Part shown: positions 54,018-62,888 of the stretch, piece by piece
Layout: each line of letters begins with the position of its first letter
Position numbering within the stretch: position 1 is the first letter of the stretch
Assembly (NCBI GenBank): GCA_965248915.1
Contig: OZ252216.1
Coordinates: forward strand, 434,001 to 498,000
DNA: 64,000 bases
Reading direction: 5' to 3'
From: CBDFLA01 sp965248915
GTDB taxonomy: Bacteria; Pseudomonadota; Alphaproteobacteria; M2410
Notes under the pieces: model-generated
What the model saw: the letters and a program-made list of their open reading frames with translations, nothing else
Databases searched by the model: none
Told to the model about the DNA's origin: nothing
Program-made: the position numbers and the translations under genes

Positions 54018-54998
54018 ATGTTGAAGCGCTTGACGATGGGATTAGTGGCGTTGGTCGTTTTCGCAGGTTCTGTCCAAGCCGAGGAAATTTCGCGTCGTTG
54101 GAAGAGGGATTGGCCCATGACGGACTTCGAGAAATCTTCGGCCGCCTTTGAAGAGTTCAAATCCGGCGGACCTCGTAAAGACGAAATCCCAGCCATCAGT
54201 CGCCCGGATTTTCGCTCTGTTCTAAAGTCAGAGTCCGCATCAACCGAACCTGTCATCAGCGTAGAGATCAACGGCGATGCCCGCGCATATCCAATTTCAA
54301 TCCTCATGTGGCATGAGGTTGTCAACGATACAGTTGGCGGTGAACCCATATCTATTACCTATTGCCCCCTGTGCAATTCGGGCATTGTCTTCGATCGTAT
54401 TGTCAATGGGCAGGAAACGACTTTCGGCACGTCTGGCATGTTGAGAAATTCTGATATGGTCATGTATGACCGTTTGACAGAGAGTTGGTGGCAGCAATTC
54501 ACCGGTGAAGCTTTGGTTGGGCAAATGACCGGCGCAAAGCTCGACAAACGTCCTGCGCGCATAGAGGCTCTTGGGAAATTCGCTGAACGACACGAAGATG
54601 GAAAACTACTGGTACCCAACAATAGTGCTTTCAGGCCCTACGGCAACAATCCCTATCCGAACTATGACAGGGCCAAGACGCCGATGTTGTACCGAGGTGA
54701 TTATAAAGGACCTGTCCCACCCTTGATGCGTGTCGTTGCCGTGGGCAAGGAAGCGTGGGCCCTGGATCATCTACGCCGTCATGGAGAGATACAAAAAGGA
54801 GATTTGAAGTTGTCCTGGGTCGAAGGTCAAAATTCTCCCCTCCATAAACGTTATATTGCCGAAGGCCGTGACATTGGCAATGTGGTGGTTCAACGTCGCG
54901 AAGGCGAGGAGTGGATCGATACCGTATACGATGTGCCGTTTGCGTTTGCATTCATGGCATTTGTTCCTGACGGGCAAATCTACTATGGGGTTGAGTAA
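54018..54998 (+). CDS. Secreted DUF3179-family protein
   Basis: A 326-aa protein with a signal peptide (MLKRLTMGLVALVVFAGSVQ, cleavage after QAE). The DUF3179 core is clear: AYPISILMWHEVVNDTVGGE, ITYCPLCNSGIVFDR and TFGTSGMLRNSDMVMYDR. The C-X2-C in TYCPLC suggests a metal or redox site. Function is unknown in the family. The ATG at 54018 lies after GGAGGTCTCAGGA. It is followed on the same strand by the Rieske-GltB fusion gene. Confidence 0.9.
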   Translation: MLKRLTMGLVALVVFAGSVQAEEISRRWKRDWPMTDFEKSSAAFEEFKSGGPRKDEIPAISRPDFRSVLKSESASTEPVISVEINGDARAYPISILMWHEVVNDTVGGEPISITYCPLCNSGIVFDRIVNGQETTFGTSGMLRNSDMVMYDRLTESWWQQFTGEALVGQMTGAKLDKRPARIEALGKFAERHEDGKLLVPNNSAFRPYGNNPYPNYDRAKTPMLYRGDYKGPVPPLMRVVAVGKEAWALDHLRRHGEIQKGDLKLSWVEGQNSPLHKRYIAEGRDIGNVVVQRREGEEWIDTVYDVPFAFAFMAFVPDGQIYYGVE

Positions 54999-55058
54999 CC
55001 CCAATTCTCATGGTTTAAGCGCTGATTAAAGTTAAACACCGGAACAAGGAGATCTGCC

Positions 55059-56669
55059 ATGAAGAGTATGGCCGTTGCCAATTGGGTTGAACTTGAGGAC
55101 AGAGTACCAGCATACGCGCTGGTTGCAGATGTTGATCTCGTGGTGGTCCGCTTTGATGATGAAGTGTCAGTTCTCTATGGTCGGTGTCTGCACCGCGGCG
55201 CCCTTCTCTCAGACGGTCGCGTCGAAGGAGACAACCTGATTTGTGGTGTTCACGATTGGGACTACCGGCTCGACAGCGGCATAAGTGAGTACAACAACAG
55301 AGAACAACTCCACAAATTCAAGTCATGGGTTGAGAAAGACAAAGTCTTTGTCGATGAAAGTGAAATAAGTGAGTGGGCCAACAATAATCCACAACCCTTT
55401 CATCGTGATGAGTATCTGGGCCTCTATGCCGACACCCATGCCATCCCCATCGAGCCACACATAGGACATATACAAGAACTAGCCAAGAATGGATTGTCGC
55501 GCGTAGGTCACCATGGGCCCGTCTCTGCCATGGGTGTCCCGCGCACGTCCGTTCCAAGTTGGGACGACATCCAAATCATCACCGCCCAGCTGTCGCGGCT
55601 TCCACTGTTAGACGACGAGCCGGTGGGAACCGATGTGGTCATTGGCGCCCGCGCGAAAAAACCGCTCCGGCTGGACATTCCCTTGTTCGTATCTGACATG
55701 AGCTTTGGCGCATTATCACAAGAAGCAAAGACCGCCTTAGCACGTGGAGCTGAAATGGCAGGCACGGGTATCTGTTCCGGAGAAGGCGGAATGATGCCCG
55801 AAGAGCAGTGTGAGAATTCGCGGTACTTCTACGAACTTGCCTCTGGTCGATTTGGGTTTTCAATGGAGAAACTGGAGAAAGTGCAAGCGTTTCATTTTAA
55901 GGGAGGCCAAGGCGCCAAAACCGGAACCGGCGGTCATTTGCCGGGTCACAAGGTAACGGGAAAGATTGCCAAGGTTAGAGGGCTAGGTGTCGGCGAACCG
56001 GCAATATCACCATCACGATTCCCTGATTGGACATCCATCAATCAGATCAAAGAGTTTGCATCAGAAGTGCGCGAGGCGACAGGCGGTATTCCCATTGGCT
56101 ACAAACTGTCGGCCCAACACGTCGAAAAGGACATTGATGCTGCGCTGGAGGTTGGGTGTGATTATATCATTCTCGACGGGCGTGGAGGTGGGACGGGAGC
56201 AGCCCCACTGATCTTCCGCGACAACATTTCAGTGCCCACCATTCCAGCAATCGCGCGCGCCAGACAACATCTCGATTCCACTGCACCCGACATGACATTG
56301 GTTGCGACCGGCGGACTGCGCATTGCCTCTGATTTTGTCAAAGCATTGGCCTTGGGTGCTGATGCCGTGGCGGTCTCCAACAGCGCCATGCAGGCTGTTG
56401 GGTGTCTTGCGATGCGGGCTTGTCATACCGACAATTGTCCCGTGGGGATTGCCACCCAGAAAGAAAACTTGAGGGCACGCCTCATGGTGCAGCAGTCGGC
56501 CGAACAGCTCGCAAACTTCTTCAAGGCCTCTACCGAATTGATGCAAGTATTGGCGCGAGCTTGCGGCCACAGCCACCTGGCAGAATTCGAATTAGAAGAC
56601 CTAACCACCTTTGATTCAGAAATGGCGCGTCTCACCGGCGTTGCCTATGGCGGCGTCAAAGTTCCTTAG
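55059..56669 (+). CDS. Rieske-domain / glutamate-synthase (GltB-type) fusion
   Basis: A 536-aa two-part redox protein. Residues 1-105 form a Rieske 2Fe-2S domain (C43-X-H45, 16 residues, C62-X2-H65). From about residue 150 the protein is the FMN-binding glutamate synthase alpha domain: FVSDMSFGALSQEAKTA, GEGGM, FHFKGGQGAKTGTGG, ILDGRGGGTGAAP and VATGGLRIASD. The cluster motif C449-X5-C455-X4-C460 predicts a 3Fe-4S centre. There is no glutamine amidotransferase domain and no gltD nearby, so it is not a complete glutamate synthase; a Rieske-fed FMN oxidoreductase on an unknown substrate is more likely. The ATG follows AAGGAGAT. Confidence 0.9.
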   Translation: MKSMAVANWVELEDRVPAYALVADVDLVVVRFDDEVSVLYGRCLHRGALLSDGRVEGDNLICGVHDWDYRLDSGISEYNNREQLHKFKSWVEKDKVFVDESEISEWANNNPQPFHRDEYLGLYADTHAIPIEPHIGHIQELAKNGLSRVGHHGPVSAMGVPRTSVPSWDDIQIITAQLSRLPLLDDEPVGTDVVIGARAKKPLRLDIPLFVSDMSFGALSQEAKTALARGAEMAGTGICSGEGGMMPEEQCENSRYFYELASGRFGFSMEKLEKVQAFHFKGGQGAKTGTGGHLPGHKVTGKIAKVRGLGVGEPAISPSRFPDWTSINQIKEFASEVREATGGIPIGYKLSAQHVEKDIDAALEVGCDYIILDGRGGGTGAAPLIFRDNISVPTIPAIARARQHLDSTAPDMTLVATGGLRIASDFVKALALGADAVAVSNSAMQAVGCLAMRACHTDNCPVGIATQKENLRARLMVQQSAEQLANFFKASTELMQVLARACGHSHLAEFELEDLTTFDSEMARLTGVAYGGVKVP

Positions 56670-56747
56670 GTCCCAGCTTTCCTTGCTCCCGCGCCAGCGA
56701 TGGGGTAGGAAGACGCCCGAATTCGGTTCATCGAGGCGTGAGATTCC

Positions 56748-58250
56748 ATGGCCAAGGAAAAAAAGACGTTCAAGCCCAAGGCGCGGGTTCCAAAAGGGTT
56801 CCGCGACGAGACGGCGGGCGATGTAGTTAAGCAGCAAGAGATGCTGGCGAAGATTCGCGGCGTCTTTGACCTCTATGGATTTGAGGCGATCGACACATCC
56901 ACCATCGAATATGCCGACGCTTTGGGTAAGTTCCTACCCGATTCCGATCGCCCAAATGAAGGGGTGTTCTCCTTTCAAGACGACGATGATCAATGGCTAT
57001 CGCTGCGTTATGATTTGACCGCACCGCTCGCTAGATTTGTGGCGCAGAACTATGATGCCTTGCCGAAACCGTTCCGTCGCTACCAATCCGGTCCGGTTTG
57101 GAGAAATGAGAAGCCGGGCCCTGGCCGCTTCCGACAATTCACTCAGTTTGATGCAGATACAGTCGGCGCACCCGGCATGGCTGCCGACGCCGAAATGTGC
57201 ATGCTGATGGCCGATACCATGGACGCTTTGGGCATTGCCCGCGGTGATTATGTGGTTCGTGTTAACAACCGAAAGATTCTAGACGGCGTCCTCGAAGAGA
57301 TTGGTCTCAATTTGGAAGACGCAGATGGCCAAGCCCAAAGGCTCACGGTCCTTCGCGCTGTGGACAAACTTGACCGGTTAGGAATTGAAGGTGTCGAACG
57401 TCTGTTAGGAGAAGGCCGCAAAGATGGGTCAGGCGACTACACAGAAGGTGCCAAGCTTCGAGAGGACCAAATCGCCAAAGTTCTGGAGTTTGTGAGCATT
57501 GAGGTCACTGACCGCGTCGAAGTTTGCAATGCTCTGTTGAAAATCGTCGGGACGAATGAAATCGGCAAAGAAGGCGTCGATGAACTCATGCAGATCGACC
57601 GTCTCTTGACCTCCGCCAAATATGACGTCGGTCGTGTTGCTTTCGACCCAAGTATTGTTCGAGGTCTGGAGTACTATACAGGCCCCGTTTGGGAGATCGA
57701 ACTGACCTTTGAAGTGACCAACGAAAAAGGACAACCCGTTCGCTTTGGGTCGGTGGGTAGCGGTGGGCGATACGACGGTCTCGTGGAGCGCTTCAAAGGA
57801 AGTGAAGTACCTGCGACGGGATGCTCAATCGGCGTGAGCCGTCTCTTTGCTGCGCTACAAGTTCTGGGCAAGGTGGATACAGGCAATTCAGTCGGGCCGG
57901 TTGTGGTCCTGGTCATGGACAAGGACCGTGTCGCCGATTACCAAGAAATGGTGCAAGACCTTCGAGCCGCGGGGATTCGGTCGGAGCTTTATCTCGGCGG
58001 AAGCGGGATGCGCGCGCAGGTCAAATATGCCGACAAGAGAAACGCGCCTGTTGCAGTCATCCAAGGTGAAGACGAAAAGGCCGACGAAACGGTCACCTTG
58101 AAAGACCTCTGGCTCGGCGCCGAGATGTCCAAGAACATCGACGACAACAAGGAGTGGCGCGAGGATCAACCTGCTCAATTTGCGGTACCGCAAGAGGAAT
58201 TGGTCCAGAGTGTGAAGTCGATTCTGGCAAGATACGACGATGAGGACTGA
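56748..58250 (+). CDS. hisS: Histidyl-tRNA synthetase
   Basis: Class II aminoacyl-tRNA synthetase, 500 aa. The catalytic domain shows RVPKGFRDE near the start, SLRYDLTAPLARFVAQN, YQSGPVWRNEKPGPGRFRQF (motif 2), RGLEYYTGPVWEIEL and GSGGRYDGLVERF (motif 3 region), followed by the anticodon-binding domain (VVLVMDKDRVADY). It is followed 1 bp later by hisZ. Length and features are normal for the proteobacterial enzyme. Confidence 0.96.
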   Translation: MAKEKKTFKPKARVPKGFRDETAGDVVKQQEMLAKIRGVFDLYGFEAIDTSTIEYADALGKFLPDSDRPNEGVFSFQDDDDQWLSLRYDLTAPLARFVAQNYDALPKPFRRYQSGPVWRNEKPGPGRFRQFTQFDADTVGAPGMAADAEMCMLMADTMDALGIARGDYVVRVNNRKILDGVLEEIGLNLEDADGQAQRLTVLRAVDKLDRLGIEGVERLLGEGRKDGSGDYTEGAKLREDQIAKVLEFVSIEVTDRVEVCNALLKIVGTNEIGKEGVDELMQIDRLLTSAKYDVGRVAFDPSIVRGLEYYTGPVWEIELTFEVTNEKGQPVRFGSVGSGGRYDGLVERFKGSEVPATGCSIGVSRLFAALQVLGKVDTGNSVGPVVVLVMDKDRVADYQEMVQDLRAAGIRSELYLGGSGMRAQVKYADKRNAPVAVIQGEDEKADETVTLKDLWLGAEMSKNIDDNKEWREDQPAQFAVPQEELVQSVKSILARYDDED

Positions 58251-58251
58251 C

Positions 58252-59430
58252 ATGTCACAGTCCACGTCGAGAAGATCTTTGCGAAACATACGAGCGATAG
58301 GTGACGAAATCGGTTTGAAGTTTCAATCCGAAGGCTTCTCTTCCATCGACTTAGATGTCATTCAGCCAGCCGAACCTTTCTTGGAACTTTCTGGCGAAGA
58401 CATTCGCCGCAGGACTTACGTCTTTACCGATCCATATGGGGCTGAGCTCTGCCTCCGCCCGGATCTCACCATTCCGACCTGTCTGCGATATTTGGAGGAA
58501 GGGGGCCTGTCGGACTCCGGAAAACACAAGTTTAGTTATTCTGGTTCAGCCTTTCGGTGTCAAAACCCTGACAGCAAGAGACCACGAGAGTTCTATCAGG
58601 TTGGCGTGGAGATGATTGGGTCCGCAGATGCGGATCAAAATGATGTTGAAATTCTGGTGATGACGGAACAGGCCTGTCAGTCGATGGGCCTCAAGGGTCA
58701 CCAAATACGCTTAGGCGATCTCTCCCTCTTTACCGCTCTTGTGGATGCTATCGATGTTCCAGATAGGTGGCGTGACCGGATCAAGCGAACGTTTTGGCGG
58801 CCATCAGAGTTCTCACGTCTTTTGAGTAGTCTGTCTGACGACACCAAGATGGAAGACGAATTGCTGAGCGCCTTTGTGGAGTTAGATGTATCTGGGGCCA
58901 AAGCCGCCGTCGTCGACATGTTGGATCTCGCAGACGCAGAACTCATCGGCGGCCGCACAATTGAAGACATCGCAACCCGCATGATGAACAAGGCTCTTGA
59001 TGCCAATTCTCCGTCTCTGCCAGTCGAGACTGTTTCTTTGATCAATGACTATTTGAGCATAGCAGGCGAACCGGCACAGGTGATTGGGCGCGTTGAAAGT
59101 CTCACCAAGTCTTACGGCGTTGATCTGACAACGGTTCTTGATCGCTTGCAGCGTCGGGTTCATCTCATAGCGAAATCCGGTCTCGCGCAATCGAACGTCG
59201 TCTTTGCCACTGAGTTTGGTCGAAATCTTGAATACTACACGGGGTTTGTTTTTGAGATTACGCATGCGTCCCTTGGCAGCGACGTACAAGTTGCCGGGGG
59301 TGGTCGTTACGACAATTTGCTTTCGGCCCTAGGCGCGACAGAAGACACCCCCGCCGTTGGCGCCATGATTCGGGTCGATCGGTTATTAGCGGCGCTCGAG
59401 ACAAAAAAAGAGGGTCGAAGCGATGACTAG
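58252..59430 (+). CDS. hisZ: ATP phosphoribosyltransferase regulatory subunit HisZ
   Basis: Paralogue of histidyl-tRNA synthetase (392 aa) that lacks the tRNA-binding part and acts as the histidine-sensing regulatory subunit for short-form HisG in the first step of histidine biosynthesis. It shows TDPYGAELCLRPDLTIPTCL, FSYSGSAFRCQ and a degenerate GGGRYDNLLSALG. The ATG at 58252 follows GAGGACTG within the hisS end; the ATG at 58240 is an alternative. Its stop overlaps hisG. Confidence 0.94.
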   Translation: MSQSTSRRSLRNIRAIGDEIGLKFQSEGFSSIDLDVIQPAEPFLELSGEDIRRRTYVFTDPYGAELCLRPDLTIPTCLRYLEEGGLSDSGKHKFSYSGSAFRCQNPDSKRPREFYQVGVEMIGSADADQNDVEILVMTEQACQSMGLKGHQIRLGDLSLFTALVDAIDVPDRWRDRIKRTFWRPSEFSRLLSSLSDDTKMEDELLSAFVELDVSGAKAAVVDMLDLADAELIGGRTIEDIATRMMNKALDANSPSLPVETVSLINDYLSIAGEPAQVIGRVESLTKSYGVDLTTVLDRLQRRVHLIAKSGLAQSNVVFATEFGRNLEYYTGFVFEITHASLGSDVQVAGGGRYDNLLSALGATEDTPAVGAMIRVDRLLAALETKKEGRSDD

Positions 59431-60181
59431 TGCCCTTGTTCTCGCCATCCCCGCGAAGGGGAGATTGATGGAGGCGGCATTCGCATACCTGGATGACGCT
59501 GGCATCAAAGTTGAACGCCAAGGCGGCGCTCGTACATATGAAGGGCGCGTTGAAGGTGTCGACAATATTGAAGTGCGCTTCTTGTCAGCGAGCGAAATTG
59601 CTGTCGGATTGATAGGTGGCGAGCTCCATCTCGGGATCACCGGGCTCGATCTTTTACACGATTCGAATCCTGAACCAGACAAGGTTATTTTGACTTTGTC
59701 ACCATTGGAGTTTGGACATGCCGACGTCGTGGTTGCCGTGCCGCAAGCGTGGGTAGATGTCACCACAATGGCCGACCTAGCAGATGTTGTGGGAGACTTC
59801 CGCGCAAAGAAACATCGTCCGCTGCGTGTCGCGACCAAGTACTTGCAATTGACCCGCTCTTTCTTTGCTGAAAACGGAATAACCGATTACCGCATCGTCG
59901 AGAGTATGGGGGCAACTGAAGGAGCGCCGACCGCCGGGACATCCGAGATCATTGTCGATATCACTTCGAGTGGCACGACCCTTACCGCAAATCGATTGAA
60001 AACACTGAACGACGGACTGATCCTCGAGTCTCAGGCTTTTCTGGCGGCGTCTCTAAGCGCAAATTGGCATGAAGAGCAGAAGTCTACGGCGAAAAAACTT
60101 CTGGATCGCGTCACCTCTCATGACCAAGAAAATCCACTGTACAAAGCACTGAAGAGTTCAGTCTCAATGTCAAACGGCTGA
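59423..60181 (+). CDS. hisG: ATP phosphoribosyltransferase HisG, short form
   Basis: Catalytic subunit of the first enzyme of histidine biosynthesis. At 252 aa it lacks the C-terminal ACT-like domain of the long form, which fits the HisZ neighbour. It has AIPAKGRLMEAAFAYL, GITGLDLL, LRVATKYLQLTRSFF, VESMGATEGAPTAGTSEII and the PRPP-binding VDITSSGTTLTANRL. The start overlaps hisZ by 8 bp. The C-terminal tail is some 20 residues longer than the shortest HisG proteins. Confidence 0.95.
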   Translation: MTSALVLAIPAKGRLMEAAFAYLDDAGIKVERQGGARTYEGRVEGVDNIEVRFLSASEIAVGLIGGELHLGITGLDLLHDSNPEPDKVILTLSPLEFGHADVVVAVPQAWVDVTTMADLADVVGDFRAKKHRPLRVATKYLQLTRSFFAENGITDYRIVESMGATEGAPTAGTSEIIVDITSSGTTLTANRLKTLNDGLILESQAFLAASLSANWHEEQKSTAKKLLDRVTSHDQENPLYKALKSSVSMSNG

Positions 60182-60195
60182 CCGCAAATGGCGCG

Positions 60196-60546
60196 TCATT
60201 CTTTTTTGTTGGCTTGTTTTCCGGAACCAAAAATGTTGATCAGGTAAAGCACACCACCCGCGATTAAGAGGATCGGAAAGAGTGCGATCGCGTACCCGGC
60301 GAATTCAAGGCTGCCAGAAAGAACAAGAGCGATCCCAACAAAGAGGACAAACCAATTCACCTCAAGTTGACGGATCCATCCACCAATCCAAAAGAACAAA
60401 AACAGCGCGCCAAGTGCGATGCGACCAATGCCATCTGGCATCCATTTATCGGGGATGATCAGTATGACCCCCAGCGCGATAAGAAACAGCGCCCAGCCGA
60501 TCCGACCGTAGTTTTCTGCCAGTGTTGGTTTCGTTTGTCCTGTCAT
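60196..60546 (-). CDS. Small membrane protein with four helices
   Basis: A 116-aa hydrophobic protein: IGWALFLIALGVILIIP, GRIALGALFLFFWIGGWI, WFVLFVGIALVLSGSLEFAG and ALFPILLIAGGVLYLINIFG, resembling the LiaI/LiaF-type membrane region but without the C-terminal domain. The ATG at 60546 follows GGAGAG. It is convergent with hisG (14 bp) and divergent from the sulfhydrylase gene. Function unknown; the upstream ATG at 60567 would add seven residues. Confidence 0.8.
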   Translation of the reverse strand: MTGQTKPTLAENYGRIGWALFLIALGVILIIPDKWMPDGIGRIALGALFLFFWIGGWIRQLEVNWFVLFVGIALVLSGSLEFAGYAIALFPILLIAGGVLYLINIFGSGKQANKKE

Positions 60547-60725
60547 GGGTCTCTCCAATTCGAACATGTATGGCCTGAACGACCGAGTTTGGCACAGAAG
60601 TGCGTCGTCGCCAATCCATAGTGCCGTGTGGTCGCACCCCGCGCAATCTTGCTTTCAATTCCGTCAGTTCTTCTGTAAGGAAATTCGGTCGGGAGGAATA
60701 TTGAGAAAACGCCATGGAGAACAAC

Positions 60726-61994
60726 ATGAGCAACCACAAATTTGATACCGCTGCAATACATGCAGGTGCGACCCCAGACCCAGCAACAAATGCCCGGGCG
60801 ACCCCCATCTATCAGACGACTTCCTATGTATTCGACGACGTCGATCATGCCGGGCGCCTGTTTGGGTTACAAGAGTTTGGCAACATTTACAGCCGAATCA
60901 TGAACCCGACCAACGGCGTATTGGAAGAGCGTATAGCGACCCTTGAAGGTGGTTCCGCCGCTCTCGGTGTAGCGTCTGGCCATGCAGCGCAATCGTTGAT
61001 CTTTCACACTTTGATGCAACCAGGCGATCGATTTGTCGCCGCCCGCCAACTCTATGGAGGTTCGATTAATCAATTCGGGCACGCCTTTAAAAAGTTTGAT
61101 TGGCACGTCGACTGGGCTGACATCTCAGATCCAGAGAATGTGAGGTCCGCGATCTCGGAAAAAACCAAGGCGATCTTCATCGAAAGTCTCGCCAATCCGG
61201 GCGGCTTTGTGACCGATGTTGAGCCCATTGCCAAGATTGCCAAAGAGGCGGGTGTACCCTTGATCGTCGACAACACACTGGCCACGCCATATCTCATTCG
61301 TCCTTTTGAGTGGGGTGCCGACATCGTCGTGCACTCCGCGACCAAATTCTTGGGTGGTCACGGAAATTCAATCGGCGGTTTGATCGTTGATGGAGGAACT
61401 TTTGACTGGTCGGCTTCCGACAAATTTCCGACCATGACGGAACCACAAGAATTCTATGCTGGTGTGAAGTACCACGAGACATTCGGCGACATCGCATTCG
61501 CCATCGCTTGTCGCACCTTTGGTCTAAGAGACTTGGGTCCCGCAATGGCACCGTTCAACGCATTCTTGATTCTAACAGGCATTGAAACATTGCCCCTGCG
61601 AATGCAGAAGCACTGCGACAATACACTCAAAGTTGCCGAGTTTTTGAAAGAACACGATGCAGTCAGTTGGGTTTCCTATGCAGGACTCGAAGGTGATCCG
61701 TGTTTTGAGTTGCACAAGAAATATTGCTCGCAAGGGGCCGGCGCAGTCTTCACATTTGGATTGAAAGGCGGTTACGACGCGGGCGTTGGTCTTGTTAGCA
61801 ATGTCAATCTGTTTTCGCATTTGGCAAATGTTGGAGATACGCGAAGCCTCATCATTCATCCTGCATCGACCACCCATCGACAGCTCGCCGATGAGCAGAA
61901 GGTCTCAGCCGGTGCAGGGCCTGATGTCGTGCGCCTATCCGTTGGCATTGAAGATGCGGGAGATATCATTGCGGATCTGGACCAAGCACTTTGA
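60726..61994 (+). CDS. metY: O-acetylhomoserine/O-succinylhomoserine sulfhydrylase
   Basis: PLP-dependent enzyme of the Cys/Met metabolism family (422 aa) that makes homocysteine from an O-acylhomoserine and sulfide. Motifs: AIHAGATPDPATNARATPIY, YSRIMNPTNGVLEERIATLE, VDNTLATPYLIRPFEWGADI and the PLP lysine in HSATKFLGGHGNSIGG. The 422-aa length and the C-terminal SVGIEDAGDIIADLDQAL fit MetY (O-acetylhomoserine type) better than MetZ. The ATG at 60726 has GGAGA spaced 5 bases; the ATG at 60714 is an alternative. I looked for a SAM-II riboswitch upstream and did not see one. Confidence 0.93.
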   Translation: MSNHKFDTAAIHAGATPDPATNARATPIYQTTSYVFDDVDHAGRLFGLQEFGNIYSRIMNPTNGVLEERIATLEGGSAALGVASGHAAQSLIFHTLMQPGDRFVAARQLYGGSINQFGHAFKKFDWHVDWADISDPENVRSAISEKTKAIFIESLANPGGFVTDVEPIAKIAKEAGVPLIVDNTLATPYLIRPFEWGADIVVHSATKFLGGHGNSIGGLIVDGGTFDWSASDKFPTMTEPQEFYAGVKYHETFGDIAFAIACRTFGLRDLGPAMAPFNAFLILTGIETLPLRMQKHCDNTLKVAEFLKEHDAVSWVSYAGLEGDPCFELHKKYCSQGAGAVFTFGLKGGYDAGVGLVSNVNLFSHLANVGDTRSLIIHPASTTHRQLADEQKVSAGAGPDVVRLSVGIEDAGDIIADLDQAL

Positions 61995-62074
61995 ACTCTT
62001 CAGTGGAACACAATGCTGCCATCTTGACCGGATATCTGATATAGAGTGTGCCGATAACAGGGGAATTGGCGAGT

Positions 62075-62725
62075 ATGAGTATTAGAGCATTTGAGATGTT
62101 CCGCCGGTTCACGGCTGGCCTGGTTGTGGCGATTAGTGTGAGCACCGCCGTCCATGCACAAGAGCAGAGTTACAATGTTGGGGACGTTCGGATATTGCGG
62201 GTGCCGCAGTCCGTGTTTCTAGAGAAAGACTTCTTTGCTTATTACGACAAACGCCTGGTGAGTTTGGAAGAGGAATCTCTTTGGAAACTGTCGAAGAATG
62301 CCAATCATGAGTCCTACCGATTCATCTGGGCGCCCTTAGAAGGATCGGCGCTTGTCATTCGTATCGACTTCGAAACACAAGATGAGGGCACGATCACCAT
62401 TAAGCGCTCAACAGGTGTGACGGCGGAAGATTGGGGCGATGTCAGTGAAACAAAGGTGTCGAAACTTACGACGGAACAGATTGATCTCTTCCGTTTTGAG
62501 TTCTCGCGCTTGAATTACTGGTTTTTGCCACGTGAGTTCGAAGGCATGCAAATGAACGGATCCCTGTGGCTCATTGAGGCCGCAAACCAGGGCATGTATC
62601 ACACAGTGCCGCGCTACAATCCTAACCTCGGCCTGTTGTTCGAGTTCGAGAGGTTTCTTGTGCGATTTGTGGGCTTGGAAGATGATCTTGTAAAGCTCGA
62701 CACCGGCGCAGCTGAGGCTGAGTAA
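62075..62725 (+). CDS. Secreted protein of unknown function
   Basis: About 216 aa with an N-terminal signal peptide (RRFTAGLVVAISVSTAVHA, cleavage before QEQSY). The mature part is rich in aromatic and acidic residues (DFFAYYDKRLVSLEEESLWK, WFLPREFEGMQMNGSLWLIE) and ends acidic. No known domain was recognised. The ATG at 62075 is preferred; the GTG at 62048 and the ATG at 62096 are alternatives. The residues about 75-190 look like a small beta-rich fold. Periplasmic location is predicted. Confidence 0.75.
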   Translation: MSIRAFEMFRRFTAGLVVAISVSTAVHAQEQSYNVGDVRILRVPQSVFLEKDFFAYYDKRLVSLEEESLWKLSKNANHESYRFIWAPLEGSALVIRIDFETQDEGTITIKRSTGVTAEDWGDVSETKVSKLTTEQIDLFRFEFSRLNYWFLPREFEGMQMNGSLWLIEAANQGMYHTVPRYNPNLGLLFEFERFLVRFVGLEDDLVKLDTGAAEAE

Positions 62726-62888
62726 AGCTAAAACCTTCGTGTGAGGGGTGCGACATTTCAGACGCGTGACTTCACGCTGGCAAGGCGTATGTTGCTTCCA
62801 TTCGACATTAAGACGACGTCCCAAGCCGCGCAGTATCACGCTGCTGCGGCTTTGTGCACATGTCGCGAAATAGAATGGAACCATTCCA

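Noticed and set aside
53825..54349. A 174-codon minus-strand frame overlapping the DUF3179 gene start
   Set aside because: It is antisense to a secreted protein with a clear signal peptide and DUF3179 motifs, and no family is recognisable.
60547..60725. SAM-II or other S-adenosylmethionine riboswitch upstream of the sulfhydrylase
   Set aside because: I looked for the short SAM-II core (GCTAAAG-type segment and paired CGC..GCG) and did not find it. A covariance-model search of this gap would settle it.
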